A DNA stretch of 64,000 nt. Source: Nageia nagi. Its lineage: Eukaryota; Pinophyta. The DNA is taken from NCBI GenBank assembly GCA_050084985.1, contig JBITNC010000001.1:181660001-181724000 (forward strand), read 5' to 3'. This document shows positions 34,595 through 47,340 of the stretch, one piece after another (position 1 is the first letter of the stretch; each line of letters begins with the position of its first letter). Made by a program: the position numbers and the translations under genes. The notes beneath the pieces were generated by a model. It did no database searches. It saw only the letters and a list, made by a program, of their open reading frames with translations, and was not told where the DNA came from.

Positions 34595-35305
34595 TATAGA
34601 CTATAAATTGTGTAAAATATAATTTGTAAAATGATCTATAATATAATAAGAGATATATGTATACAAACTATATCAAATACAACAAATATACATGAAAATC
34701 ATGCACTTGATATGAAGTGTATGTGAAATCCTTAAAAATAAATGTGAATAGATTTTCGAAGGATTGGGATCGGATTAGAGGTGAGCTTGTAATGGATCTT
34801 CATAGGTATGAATCAATAGCCTTGGACACTAAAATATGAAACCCTCAATCTTCAAGATGCACATTGTTAATAGCATTGAATATGTAAAATGATAGAGTGC
34901 ACAAAATATAGAAACTTTTAAAGCTCAAAGTATAACAATTTCTCATAATAGGTGGCATCAAGAGACACCATTACTTGATGAAGATTGCAACATACAACCA
35001 CCTATTAGAAATATTTTAATATCAAAAAGTTATGATCTATGGAGGTAGACCTATTCCACACACAGATATAGCCTAAAAAGATATAGAAAGGAGTGAAGGC
35101 CAACCTCTACCAATAATATAATCATTGTTGTATTCAAAATACTTTAAAATATGAACAATGATAAATAATATAACATTTAATATAACACATGGTATTGCAT
35201 TGTAATATCAAATTTATCTTGATTTTTGTAATATTGTAATAAATCATTTAGGAATTCTAAATATGATTTGTTAAATAAATAATAAATCATTTTTAGGCAT
35301 CTACA
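34595..35305 (-). repeat. LTR, family 2, copy 2 (minus orientation), with adjacent polypurine tract
   Basis: Ends TATAGACTAT...GGCATCTACA. Immediately right, TTCCCCCTCTCTTTGG (35,306-35,321) is a polypurine tract when read on the minus strand, so this is a 3' LTR of an element pointing left. Confidence 0.8.
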
Positions 35306-35321
35306 TTCCCCCTCTCTTTGG

Positions 35322-35807
35322 ATATGAAATGAAAATCATTGAAATTGCATAATCCAAATAAGTCTAGAGAAGAGAAGAAAATTTCAATAGTAAAATGGAC
35401 TTCCCTTTTTTGATTGATATCCCAAGTATGATATATCTTCTACCCCCTATGGTATTGTATTTCGCCTCACTCTAGCTTCTTCAAAGAATCAAGAAAAAAA
35501 TTGAAATCCATGTATAAGGAGAGTACCTCTATTTGGGTCCTACTCTCTTGGATAATATATTTTTAAGAATAATCCAACATAGTACTCACATAGATCATAT
35601 ACCATGAATTAATAATCAATTTAAATAACAATAATGAAATAGATATAATATCTATTATGTTAGTATGGCCATTGAGACACATAGTTCTATTGAACCATAA
35701 TTCTCAAGCTAAAGAGGTCCTTTGATGCCCCAAGTTTGGAATAACCTACAATATATGATAGAATTTGCTCATGGAGTGACAATGGCCTTGAAAATATTTT
35801 TTAGCAT
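35322..35807. other. Non-coding internal DNA of the family-2 element(s)
   Basis: No coding signal. Position next to the minus-strand polypurine tract implies the 3' end of an element's internal region. Confidence 0.4.
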
Positions 35808-35859
35808 AATATTAATATATCATTTAATAAATTGTATTTTACATAATTTATATTCTACA
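35808..35859 (+). repeat. 3' tip of a plus-oriented family-2 LTR
   Basis: Its last ~50 bases (ending TATATTCTACA) match the reverse complement of the left ends of the family-2 LTRs; homology stops upstream. It is followed at 35,860 by TTTTGGTGAACTCAAC, the same primer-site pattern as in the Tat-like element. Confidence 0.65.
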
Positions 35860-37027
35860 TTTTGGTGAACTCAACATTCTTACACACCTGGATTACATTC
35901 TAGGACATCTCTTTGTAGGAGTTATGAATCTATTCATGTTATTATCTCTTCCCTTACCCAAAGTGCTTAGATTAGTAATGGCTTGAGAAAATGATACAAC
36001 TAGGGTCTATTTTGCTTATATTCCAAAGATGATTTTGAATGAAGAATAATTTAGGGTTTCTAAAAGTAAGGTCCTTTTTTATGAGATTAGGATAAGTATT
36101 AGGGTTAACCTTGATTTACTTATGCAAGAGCCCAATCCTAATTATAGAGTAATTCTAACAAAATAATGAATATTATTAGATAAACCCATAATAAAGTTAA
36201 TATGTCTTTTACTGATTATAATTTTGTTAATGTAATTCTAAGATACCATGGTGATACTTCCAATGGTAATGTTGAAATTGAAGAATTAATTAGACATAAT
36301 TTCTAGACATATTATATCAATAAAGGGATTACCATATAATAAATAAAATTTGGAGCATTATTTTATTAATAATGTTTAAGAGGTTATAGATATGCTAAAA
36401 AATTATGATTTATTAGAAGCAAGTACTACAACTCTGTAATCCTTAGATACTTTATTTTCTTATGAAAATATAAGGTCTGTAAAATGGAGGTCTTCTATCA
36501 TAAAAAAGATTTTGTTAATGGCATGGACTATGCACATGCTACTAACAATATATAAGAAAATGATATTGAAATCCTAAAAGAGAAGATCATTAAGGATGTT
36601 AATGAGGAGAATAAAGCAGAGTCTAAACCCTTGGTAACCCATTATGAAGATCATAATCTATGTATGATTTCTAAATATTCTAATAGGGATAAAGTTAAGA
36701 GCATTATGGTTGATGATAAAATTATAGAAGACGTTAATAAGAAAGTTTCTATTATGATTAATAATGCTTATGCACATAATTCTAATTGGTCAAAACAAGA
36801 GCATGAAATAAAATTTGGAGTTATTTTAGAAGCTCAAGAAACTGATTACTTTCAAAAGGCTGATGAGGAACAACAATTATAGTTTATGTTAGAATTTATT
36901 TATAAAATTGAACATGAAAAAATACATAGGATTAGACCATTTGTACCACTAAAAGAGGATGAACTGAGAAGGAGAAAAGAAAATAAACCAACCTCTCAAA
37001 ATAACTATGAACCACCACAAACCCAAG
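35860..37027 (+). pseudogene. Internal region of a family-2 LTR element, gag-like remnant
   Basis: Begins with the primer-site-like TTTTGGTGAAC. The longest open stretch (36,631-36,882, 83 codons) is preceded by more open sequence in shifting frames. It is rich in Asn, Lys and Glu, as gag N-terminal regions often are, but I see no diagnostic gag motif. It ends near FVPLKEDELRRRK (about 36,941). Confidence 0.35.
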
Positions 37028-37450
37028 ATCTCTAATAGGTGGTTGTATCCTATGATCTTCATCAAGAAATGATATCTTTAGATGCCACTTATTATGAGAA
37101 ATTATTATACACAAAGCTCTAAAACTTTTTATCTTTTGTGCACTCTATAATTCATCATATTCAATGTTGTTAATGATGTGCTTCTCCAAGGTTATTAATG
37201 GTGTGCATCTCAAGGATTAAGAGTTTCAAATTTTGGTAGAAAAGGCTATTGATCCACATATATAAAGATCCATTGCAAGCTCACCTCCAATTTAGTCCCA
37301 ATCCTCTAAAGATCCATTTATTTTTGCTTTTAAGGATTGTGCATATACTTCATATTAGGATCATATTTTTATTATATTTTTAGTATTTGATATAGTGTAC
37401 ATATCTAGCTCTTTTTATATTATAGATTATTTTATTTATTGTGTACATTT
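37028..37450 (+). repeat. Partial family-2 LTR, plus orientation (left arm of palindrome)
   Basis: TAGGTGGTTGTATCC through CACCTCCAATTTAGTCCCAA is the reverse complement of the segment at 34,745-35,000. It abuts the oppositely oriented copy at 37,467. Confidence 0.8.
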
Positions 37451-37466
37451 ATATTTATTTATATTG

Positions 37467-37931
37467 TATACTATAAATTAGCTAAAATATAATTTATAAA
37501 ATGATATATAATATAAGAAGAGATATATGTGCACATTATATCAAATATAATAAATATACATGAAAAACATGCATCAGATATGAAGTGTATGTGCAATACT
37601 CAAAAGAAAATGCTAATGGATCTATAAAGGATTAGGATCAAATTGTAGATGAGCTCGTAATGGATATTGGTAGGTATGAAATAATAACCTCATCCATAAA
37701 AGTTTGGAACCCTTGATCCTCAAGATGCACACCGTTAACAACATTGAATATGCATAATTATGGTGTGCACAAAAGATAGAAATTTTTAAAGCTTGAAGTA
37801 TAACCAATTTTCATAATAAGTAGCATCGAGAGACACTATTTCTTAATGAATATTGTTGCAAACAACCAACTATTAGAGATCTTATTATATTAGAGAGTTC
37901 CAATCTATGAAAGTAAACCTATTACACTCTC
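37467..37931 (-). repeat. Partial family-2 LTR, minus orientation (right arm), interrupted
   Basis: Same family as 34,595-35,305. It breaks at 37,931 in ACACTCTC where the next element inserted, and resumes at 43,162. Confidence 0.85.
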
Positions 37932-38401
37932 TATTGGAAATTGTAATGTAATATTGTGTAATATTTCTCTTTAAATATAAATTCACTAAATTCTTAAAGT
38001 ATCTATAGATACCTTAAATCATTAAGGGAATAAATATAGAAACACTTTTAGCCTTACCCTTAGGTAAAAGGGAAGTTAAATGATGGTTATGTTATTATAA
38101 ATATAGAGGCCCTCTCATTATATGACTTGAAAAGAATGGTAATGCTTGTCTTGTAGAGTTGTAAGAATGCTCTTATAGGAGTTTTGTAAAAGAATTCTTA
38201 AGAATTTGTAGGAGAGTTATCTTGTGAAGAGTAATAGAATAGTGGTTGAAAATAGATTTACTCCCAAGAGTTTGAGGAACCACTATACATGATGTGTTAT
38301 CTTTTATGTTATTATTTCTTACTTTGCTATACAAATGAATATTAAATTTGTTGGAGAAACTTCAAAGAGATCTTGGTTTATAGAATCTTTCAATTCCATC
38401 A
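37932..38401 (+). repeat. 5' LTR of the nested element
   Basis: 470 bp. Starts TATTGGAAATTG where the 3' LTR has TGTTGAAAATTG, so the terminal TG has mutated to TA. Ends TTCAATTCCATCA. Confidence 0.9.
38096..38105 (+). promoter_or_regulatory. TATA box of the nested element's 5' LTR
   Basis: TATAAATATA, conserved in the 3' LTR at 42,852-42,861. Confidence 0.55.
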
Positions 38402-39030
38402 AGTGGTATCAAAGCACCTTCCTTGTTATGATCTCCTCAAATTTCTACTTGATAATTTTGAGGTAAATCTCCTTAAATATAAGGTATACTTATCTCCTAA
38501 TCTTGTTTCAATTTTATTTAAAACTTCATTGGTTAATCAATTTCAATTTTTTATTGAATTTGATAGTTGATATATATACTAATATGTTTTTTTATCTTGA
38601 GGATAATAGACTTAAATTTAAGGTAAAATTTTATTTTATTTACATGTTAGTAGTATTTAAAGTTATATCTAACATATGGTATATGGTTAGAATCTAAGAT
38701 CTTGAAAATATTAGTGACTCTAATTTTTTTTACTAAGTTGCATGCTTACAAAATTATAATTTATGACTTTTGTAATAAAAGTTTTTTTTTACTAAGAAAG
38801 TTAAAATATTGTCATGCTATATTTAGCAAAGGTTACAACTTTATTTTTGTAACAAGTAAAGTTACAAAAGCTTGCAATTTTTTTATATATGAAACATTTG
38901 ATGAAATTTGTTTATATATATATATACAAAAAAATAAAATTATATATATATATATATATATAATATTTTAAAAAAATAGAATTTTAAAATCTATTTTTAA
39001 AAGAAGAAAAAAAGTTTTTTTTTATTTAAA
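38402..39030 (+). other. AT-rich interior of the nested element, no gene
   Basis: Open frames at 38,373-38,971 are AT-rich chance frames without motifs. A (TA)n tract lies at about 38,907-38,962. Confidence 0.6.
38404..38416 (+). other. Primer-binding site (initiator tRNA-Met type)
   Basis: TGGTATCAAAGCA two bases after the 5' LTR. The usual plant form is TGGTATCAGAGC. Confidence 0.85.
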
Positions 39031-39575
39031 AAAATAAATCACTTGTACCCCAAGGGGTGCAACATAGCCCAAGGGTGAAGCAACTAACACTAACAAGATA
39101 ATTTCTAATCAACCAAGATCACATGATAGATCACAATACACATCTAACTAATTCACAAATAAAACAATCTCACAAAGTAAATCAAGATGTAAAGTGGTTC
39201 CTCCAACTAGGAGTACATCCACTACTTAGATCTTTACTTCAATCACAAATACAACTCTCTTATAATCCTCCTACTCTTTTTTTCTAACCACTATTTTATA
39301 GCATAACTTTACTCTATAATTAGTGTGTGATTATAAAGAGGTATCCTTCTATTTATAGGCCAAAATCTCTCTTTGAATCACCTTTTTATCCAATGTACAA
39401 AAGCATGACATGCACATCCTTTTACCTAAGAGGTATGCTCATGACATGGAGTGTAGGATAAGTTACATTATCATATTCACTAAAATACTTAAGGTATCAA
39501 ATGATACCCTTAATTATTAATGAATTTACATAGAATATTTAATATAACCTTTATAATAATGAATTATAGATTCAA
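39031..39575 (-). repeat. Probable LTR of a related family, inverted, inside the nested element
   Basis: Its reverse complement shares with the surrounding element's LTR the GTTGGAGGAACCACT passage, TTAGGTAAAAGG, a TATAAATA-type box and GGTATCATTTGATACC versus TATCTATAGATACC. Start and end are approximate. It may be a solo LTR inserted into the interior. Confidence 0.45.
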
Positions 39576-39589
39576 ACAAAGGGATGCAC

Positions 39590-39905
39590 CACCCTTATGG
39601 CCTAATCACTCCTAAGGGGGCCACCCTAGGCTAGTCACTCCTAAGGAGTGCTACCCAAGGTTGGCCACCTATGGGCTAGTTTCTCTAATGGAGCACCACC
39701 CCTGGATGGCTGCTCCCAAGGAGGGATGACCTAGGTTGGTCACCTATGGGTTTGCCACTCCTAAGGGGGGTTGCCTCAAGCTAGCCACCTACTAGGGGGT
39801 GGGCATAACCCAATAAGGCATGCATTGGCTACCTTATGGGGTGTGCATATCCATCCCATGGGGGTGTACTATCCTCCTTCCCCTCTCTAAATTTATCCAT
39901 CCTCC
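39590..39905. repeat. GC-rich block with imperfect internal repeats
   Basis: Repeats of CACTCCTAAGG(G/A)G(G/T) with GGCCACC(C/T) and GGCTAG(T/C) between them, spaced about 40-60 bp, in otherwise AT-rich DNA. No open frame. Confidence 0.65.
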
Positions 39906-39949
39906 TTTCATAAATCCATCTTGCAAACAAAACATATCAAGTGGCATTA

Positions 39950-39954
<5 letters not shown>

Positions 39955-40041
<87 letters not shown>
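39955..40041. repeat. (TA)n microsatellite
   Basis: Uninterrupted AT dinucleotides over about 87 bp. Translated frames across it are artefacts. Confidence 0.98.
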
Positions 40042-40044
<3 letters not shown>

Positions 40045-42687
40045 GATTAATTTTTTTTAATATGGATACTTTTTTTAAGGAGGGGAATTATTTAAAAAAA
40101 AGTTTGTATTTTTTTAAAGAAGGATTTTTAAAAAAAATCAAAGGGGCAAAATTTAAAAAAAATAAATAAAATAAGTTTTTTTTTTTAAATAGAAGGAAAT
40201 TTGGACTTTCAATTTTTTTAATTAAATGAGTTACATTTTAGTTTTTTTAAAAAATTATGATGTAATTTTTATAAAAAATTAAGTAAAAGCTTAAATTTTT
40301 GATAATTGCTTACTTTTAAACATGGACTAAATTGTAACTTATATGAAAATTTCTTTATTTGTTAAATTGTAACCTTAGTGCAAAATTATTTTTTAAAGAA
40401 CTCTATTCATCATGCACTTAAGATAAATTATTTACTTAATTTCTAAGTATATGATTTAATGCATAATTATTTTAAGTCCTTTTTTATTTTAGTAACAAGG
40501 GGGGAGAATTCTTCAATTTTTTGGATAATGAACCTTTGTATAGAGATCCATTTGAGGTTGTAATAAAACCTATTGGACTCTTTGGCTCATACTTATGGTT
40601 GATATTGGATGTAGTTTCATGTTTAAAGCATATTATTGTTTTGCACTTTTACTTTATATACAAAGTATGGAAACATTAAAAATTACTTTCTATAAAATGA
40701 ATACATCTGTATATATATTTTGCAACATGATTTGTTTGGGGAGCCATGAGGTGAGGATAAGGCATACTGAAGGATTTTTAATCTAACAATGCAAGTGGTG
40801 AAAATTTTATACTTTTTAATTGTATTAATTTATATTTTAAAATATTTAGTATGCTTAATGTACATTGGATTATGAAATTGATGGTTAATATAATTATTTT
40901 TTTATGCACATTGTTTGAAGTAAAAGTTTGTGCAAATTTTCTTCAAACTATCCTCATCATTTTTTTAATCTTATATTGCATAATTTTTTTTTTACTATCC
41001 ACATATTCTTATTTGTGCATATTAATCCTATGTTGTATGAAATTTTTTTGGTTGAGCACAAATTCTTGTTAGAGTAAAGTTTGTAAACTTTCTCAACATT
41101 GGAATTATTATGCATTAATCCTCAAAAATAAATTATGTACATTGGATAATATACTTATTAGAGTTCAAATTTTTAAAACTTTATCCATAAGATTTATTAA
41201 AGATAATTAACTATTGATTTTTTTTGCATAAGAAAACTCTTTGCTTTAAAAATAGAAGTGTATAAATACCTTTGAGAACTTTACGTTCCTTTCTATGTTT
41301 GTAGAGATTAGTAATTGCAAAATTTTTTAATAAAAATTACTTTCAAGAGAGAGAATAAAATCCAAACATACTTTTATATTTGAAAATATTTATGAATTGA
41401 TGCCACTATACTTTTATGATTTGAAAAATTTATCCATGTTTATGAATTCATACCACTATATTTCCATATTTAGAAAGCTTATCCATGTTAATGGATTATT
41501 TACCACATTTCTACTTGTTAGCAAGTTGTAGTGGATGGAGTGGTTAAAAAGGTTCACTCTTCTCCATGACTACATTGTTAGAGTGATTAAAAATATTTAT
41601 CTTTATTCATGATTGCATATTGTTGGAGTGGTTAAAAAGTTCTACCCTTCTCCAAAATTATAATTGTTTGATAAAATTTGAATTCATGTTGATGGATTAA
41701 TGCTACCAAATTTTATCATATGGATTTTGACTAGTACCATAGTCAAGTTGGCATTTGTGACTTATATTTTATTTTATAAATTTTTATGGTCAAGTTAGCA
41801 TTTATATATTTTAAATATTAATTTAGTCAAGTTGTTATGCTTTTAAAAATCTTGACTTAGTGGTTTAGTCAAGATGGCATTTGATGGTTTGTGACATGGT
41901 TAAGATAATATAGTCACATAAGTATTTATTTGGTGAAGTTGTAATTGAGGTGAAGAATTAAATTATAAAATATTATGATTTTGGTGACACTCTCATATAC
42001 CCTCAACATTATTATGATACCTTAATACCCTCAATAAATACAAAATAATGATCTAAAATAATCAAATACAAAAATTAAAAATCAAATTTTATTTTGATAA
42101 AGATTGATGATATTTTTATATCTTTGGTTGAGAATGCATTTATATCATTTGGTTTATTATGAATATGATAGTGTTATGCATATATGATATTATTTATATC
42201 ATGTTATAGATGATCCATTTTGTTTAGTATGCATATGTGATACATAGTTAATGATGTATGTTATCTTTGATGTTTTGCATATGTGATGACTTTGTATCTT
42301 TTGACCATTTTATGGATGATATTTATCTTATATGAGTGTATTTGATGTATATAAATAATATTTTTTATGATATTATTTTATCTTGCAAGTTTTTTCTTGA
42401 GGTTTCAGGTTACTTTGGGTATGCAGGCTCATGGAGGCTCATAATATCAACATGTTGTTGAATGACTACTCTTGTACAAAGAAAATATTTTTTAGTTAAT
42501 AATTGTATTGTAAAACTATTTTTTAAAATGGTTAAGTAGTTGATTCATTATATAACTATATATATTCTATTACATTCTCAAAAATGTAAAAGTTCTCATC
42601 TCCATTTATATCTTTATGGAGGAGAACTCTATCTTACTCTTTCTCTTTATCTTTTCAACTCTCTACCTAATATTGTGTTAAGGAGGA
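40042..42687 (+). other. AT-rich interior of the nested element, no gene
   Basis: Two short local repeats are visible: GGAGTGGTTAAAAAG-type strings at 41,538 and 41,624, and GTCAAGTTGGCATTT-type strings at about 41,743, 41,791, 41,837 and 41,872. AGGAGGA (42,681-42,687) is the purine tract before the 3' LTR. No retroviral-type domain in any frame. Confidence 0.6.
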
Positions 42688-43161
42688 TGTTGAAAATTGT
42701 AATATAATATTATATAATATTTATATTTAAATGTAAATTCACTTAATATTTAAAGTATATTTATAAATCTTAAAATATTAAAGAAATAAATATAGAAACA
42801 CCTTTAAGCTTACCCTTGAGTAAGAGGGATGTTAAAGGGTGGGCTTCTTCTTATAAATATAAAGGTACCCCCTCTCATTATGTGAGTTGAAAAGTATGGT
42901 AATGCTTGTCTTATAGAATTGTAGAAATTCTCTTGTAAAATATTTGTAGAAGAATTCCTAATAATTTTTAGGAGAATTATCTTGTGAGGAGTAATAGAAT
43001 AATAGTTCAAAGTGGATGTGCTCCCAAGAGTTGGAGGAACCACTATATATGATGTGTTATCTTTTATGTGATTGTTTTTTTCTTTGATAGATGGATGAAT
43101 GTTAGATTTGTTGAAGAAACTTCAAAGAGATCTTTGTTTATGTAATCCTTCAATTCCATCA
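42688..43161 (+). repeat. 3' LTR of the nested element
   Basis: 474 bp, TGTTGAAAATTG...TTCAATTCCATCA. It aligns along its length with 37,932-38,401. Confidence 0.9.
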
Positions 43162-43408
43162 CTCTCATATCTAACTTGCAAAGACATAGAAAAGAGTAAA
43201 GGTTGACCTCTACCAATAATATAATCATTGTTGTATTCAAGATACTTTAAAAGATGAACCATGATAAATAATATACTATTTAATAAAACATATGCCATTC
43301 AATTATAATATCAAATTTATATTAAAATTTGTAATATTGCAACAAGTCATTTAAGAAGTTTAAATATAATTTATTAAATAAAGAATAAATCATTTTTAGG
43401 TGTCTATA
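43162..43408 (-). repeat. Remainder of the interrupted family-2 LTR
   Basis: Continues the 37,467-37,931 copy: CCAATAATATAATCATTGTTG, then TTTTTAGGTGTCTATA at the end. Confidence 0.85.
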
Positions 43409-43521
43409 AGTACTATAGAGCATATTCAAATCATTTGATAAATAATTAGAATTGTAGAAAATATTTTAATAATTTCATATTATATATAGTTACATAATTT
43501 TTATATCATATGATGTGCTTA

Positions 43522-44958
43522 TGTAATGTCCCCATTTTTTAAGTGTTTTTTTCCATTTCACCTATGATAAATGGTAACAAATGTTTTAAGAGTTTTTTAA
43601 TCTATTTTATAGATTTTGACCAAAATTTTGTAAATTCCACTTAGAGACTTAATAAATATCTAATTATGGAATAATTATCCTTTTATTTATTTATTTTTAT
43701 TTAGTTAATTGTAAAACTATCAATAAATTTTATATTTGTGATACCAAAGCAATTATAATTGTAAATATAATAGTAGTCTCATTAAATAAGGCATTTCATA
43801 TTACAACCTTGATGATTGTAATATTGGTATTAAATATATCTCTAATCATTAGTGCTTTTCTCTTCAAGGTAGAGCATCCTACTAGGTGATTGCACTAACT
43901 ACAATATTATTTGAAGCTCCAAGTATAGACATGGTACTTCAAACTAGGTATTGGTAATCTTGAGACAAGTGGATGACCCTAAAACATGATGTTGGGTATG
44001 GGAGCATCCCAAGATCCCACATTGGCCTACCTAGGCACATGGATTGATGGAACTAATCATGAGGCACTCTAATATTACCCCCTCTTATATGGTCATAGTT
44101 TTTTATATTTAAATGTGATTTATTTCTCCCAAGTCTCCTCATCTTGGATGTTGCATACATGAGCATACGAATCACATCTCTCCATTGTTGGATCATCTCA
44201 ATGCAAGATTATAAGATGATCACCATCACTTATAAAAGGATAACTCATAGCCATTATGATATATGCTAATTATTTCATTAAAACCTTTTTTTAAATGAGT
44301 GGAAGCACTTTCTTCACCACTTGTATGGAAAACAACATTTGAGGTATTGAGGTGAGAGGAGGCTAACCTCAACTTATTCAAGCCATCCTGAGAGGAATAT
44401 TTTTGGTTCCATCATAATTTTTGTAGATAATACTTGGTATTTCCTCACTACTTTTAGGATTGGTGAGGCCTTGGAGCCATCCAAAATAACCCTATTAGAG
44501 ATAATCCTAGTACAAACTCCTTAACTAGACAAAAATATTGTAATTGCTTATCTCTTGCTATGTCATTTATAATTACATTTTGTTATCAAAATATTTCCAT
44601 TTGTCTCCTTCTACTTGGAAATTAGATTTGAAAGAATTATTACCTTTTCATTTTCTCTTCCTAGTTGTAACATTGGATTTGGAATGATATTTTCATTACT
44701 TAATATCTATTTGGGCTCTCCAATTGGGATGATGGATTATGGTGTATTTTTACAAGTTGAAATCATATTTTGCTTCTCTAGCTACACATTGGAATTAGGT
44801 CTAAATTTTTTGAGTTACCATTGCTAAATTTACTAATCCTAGCTATATGTTGGATATTTGGTGTATTTTTTAGTTTTTTTAGAATAGCTTAAAAGTTTGA
44901 AGCTAAACATCCCTCTCCTAAGACATGTATGAGGAGTGAGCCTTAGAATGGTTCATCA
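43522..44958 (+). repeat. 5' LTR of the second Ty3/gypsy element
   Basis: 1,437 bp, TGTAATGTCCCC...GTTCATCA. TGTAA(C/T)GTCCCC is a frequent start of plant Ty3/gypsy LTRs. No second LTR copy in the window to confirm the length. Confidence 0.65.
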
Positions 44959-44961
44959 TAG

Positions 44962-44973
44962 TGGTATTAGAGC
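44962..44973 (+). other. Primer-binding site (initiator tRNA-Met type)
   Basis: TGGTATTAGAGC, one base from the canonical TGGTATCAGAGC, three bases after the LTR end. Confidence 0.8.
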
Positions 44974-47330
44974 TGTATATTTTTTTTACCATATTTAGAA
45001 CCAAAGGATCATTCATAGAAGATTTCAATTTGGAGTTGAAGAGAATTTTTAGGATTAGAATACCCACATCATAAGTGGTATCATACATAGGATATTTGCT
45101 AAAGTAAAGTTCGAGATCTTATTCTTGATATTGGGTAAGAGTTGAAAAGTTATTATTAATGGATATTGATGGAGGAGTTGTAGAAGATGTGGATACTCAT
45201 TATGATATTCTACTAGATAACAATTCTATTTATGGAAGGTTCTTGTTATCCTTTTGAAGAGTAAAGTTGATCTAGCATCACAATGATCATTTCAAAAGAG
45301 TTTTTGGAGTATTTGGATGCTTGGAGCAAGTCATTGGGATCTTGGAGCCCTATTTCATCCTTTTGGTAAGTCATTGGGTATTCTTGGCTCTAATTTTGAA
45401 TTCTATAACTTTAAGGAAGTTCATTAAACTTGAAAAAGGTACACTTTTAAAAATATCTTGCATTTCTATTTCAAGTTGAAGTTTGTTCATTTATTATGAG
45501 TTTGAAGGAGGAATAAGGGGTTGTCTAAAAAGTCTAAGCTCATTTGGAGCTAGATGTTGGTATTTTTGGATTCTTTTATAGCTTATTTGATATTTTGATA
45601 GTCCTATATGGAGTACATTGGTATTCTAAGGGAGATTTAGAGGATCAAATTGTATTTCAAGACCACCAAGAGTTAGATGTTGCATTTTTGAGAGGATTTT
45701 TATGCTTGAAGCTATATTTTGAGACCATTTGAGGCTAAACATTGCATTTCTATGTTATTGGAAGCTAGACATTTTATCACTAAGGGTATTTTTTAGCTTA
45801 ACTCTACATTTTAAGATCTCTAAGAGGTAAACATTAGTGATATGAGTGCTTTTTGAAGGTTAGTTATGTATTTTGAGCCCACATGAAGGAGGAAGTTGTC
45901 CAATTAGGATAAATTTGAGACTTCTGTTTCATTTTAGGGTAATTTATGGGGTACCTTGGAAGAGTTTTGAGGTCCATTCTTCTTTTTGATACCACCTAAG
46001 ACCAAATGTTGGCATATTAAAGCTTTTTTTGGAGCATTGTTCTATATTTTGAGGGTCTACTAGGCTAAATGTTACCAATTTAAGGGCATTCTTGAAGATA
46101 AATTTGCATTTTAGGTCTATCTTTAAGTGGACATTAACATACTAAGGAGAATTCTTAAGCTTGATCCATATTTTGGGTTCATTATGAGGAAAGAATGGTA
46201 AACTAAAGCTTATTTTAAAGTTAGTTAGGTTCTTTTAAGATATTCTAGATCAAACGTTAAGCTATTAAAAGGTTTTTTAAAAATCTTGTAACATTTTGGA
46301 GACACCTAAAGTGGGACATTGGCTTGTTGAGGCTGATTAGATGTTTGAGTTGTATCACAAGTGTCATTAATTGTAAGTATTAACTCATTTTCATCATGAA
46401 AGATAAGTATTAATAATTTTGTAGCATATTTTGACATAATGGCCATTATTTTATGAAAAAATTGAAGCTAGGATTCACTATATGGAGGTTATTAGAAATA
46501 GAGTCAATTTAATGATATTAACTAAATTTCATAATGGTGTCTACAATATGGAAGCCTAAGGAGGAGATGTTGGAGTTCTTTTGCTACTTTGATAAGAATT
46601 TGAGGTTGGAAGTGAGACACTAGGAGTATAGAAAGCTCTATCTATTGTGAGCTTACATAAATTCATCTCTTGAAGGTTGAACGACTAGTATCTTGGTCAA
46701 ATTTTAAAATTTGAAATTGGCTTTACATTATTTAGCTTATGTGTGTGGACATTGAGCTTCAAGAGGACACACCAAAATTCCAAGTTTGAGTAAATTAAAT
46801 ATTTCACATTTTTATTATTTTTTAAGAGGGGACAAAAGGAGGAAGAATGCAAAATATTTTTATATTTTTAGGAGTAATAGCGGAAGTTGAATCTCTTACA
46901 TATCATTTTCTATACTAGACAAATACATTAAGTTTTACACCAAGCATTTACAGTTCATGCCCCTAGAATCTACAAGAAATATTAATGCAAGAGTAAAAGG
47001 CATAATTTTAGAATGAATGAATAAGCTATATATGGTTTAATCAATCTCTTAATTTATATTATGACACATATAAAGGTATCAAATCAAGGGACCATAGTTG
47101 AGAATGAATCATCATCGAGACATACTTTATCCCTTCAAATCATGGAGTCACTTTTCATGCCCAAGTAGATTTAGGGGAATGAGTAAGAATAAGAAAATAT
47201 GGATGAGGTGCTTGAAGAGTATATGGATAAGCCTTGAATATTTATAATAATATACCTTTCTACACATATTAGAATACCCAAACATGTAAAATTGGAAGTC
47301 CCCAAAATCATTAGATGATAAGAAATCCAA
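44974..47330 (+). other. Leader / untranslated region of the second Ty3/gypsy element
   Basis: About 2.3 kb without a coding signal. Recurring GGAGCTAGATGTT / AGGCTAAACATTG-type phrases (45,545-46,320) suggest old, very degenerate tandem repetition. Confidence 0.45.
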
Positions 47331-47340
47331 GTTGCCCATA

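Larger units (their letters stand above)
37932..43161 (+). mobile_element. Nested non-coding LTR retrotransposon (copia-type primer site, LARD-like)
   Basis: Two 470-474-bp LTRs, a primer site matching initiator tRNA-Met, a purine-rich tract before the 3' LTR and an exact 5-bp target duplication CTCTC (37,927-37,931 and 43,162-43,166). The host sequence, a family-2 LTR, reads continuously across the removed insertion. The 4.3-kb interior has no gag, protease, RT, RNase H or integrase that I can find; it is AT-rich with simple repeats, a GC-rich block and what looks like an inverted related LTR. It was therefore mobilised, if ever, by enzymes of another element. The primer site and LTR size suit Ty1/copia, but without pol the superfamily is an inference. 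Confidence 0.85.

Noticed and set aside
39820-40169. Open frames of alternating Ile-Tyr
   Set aside because: Translation of the (TA)n microsatellite; no gene.
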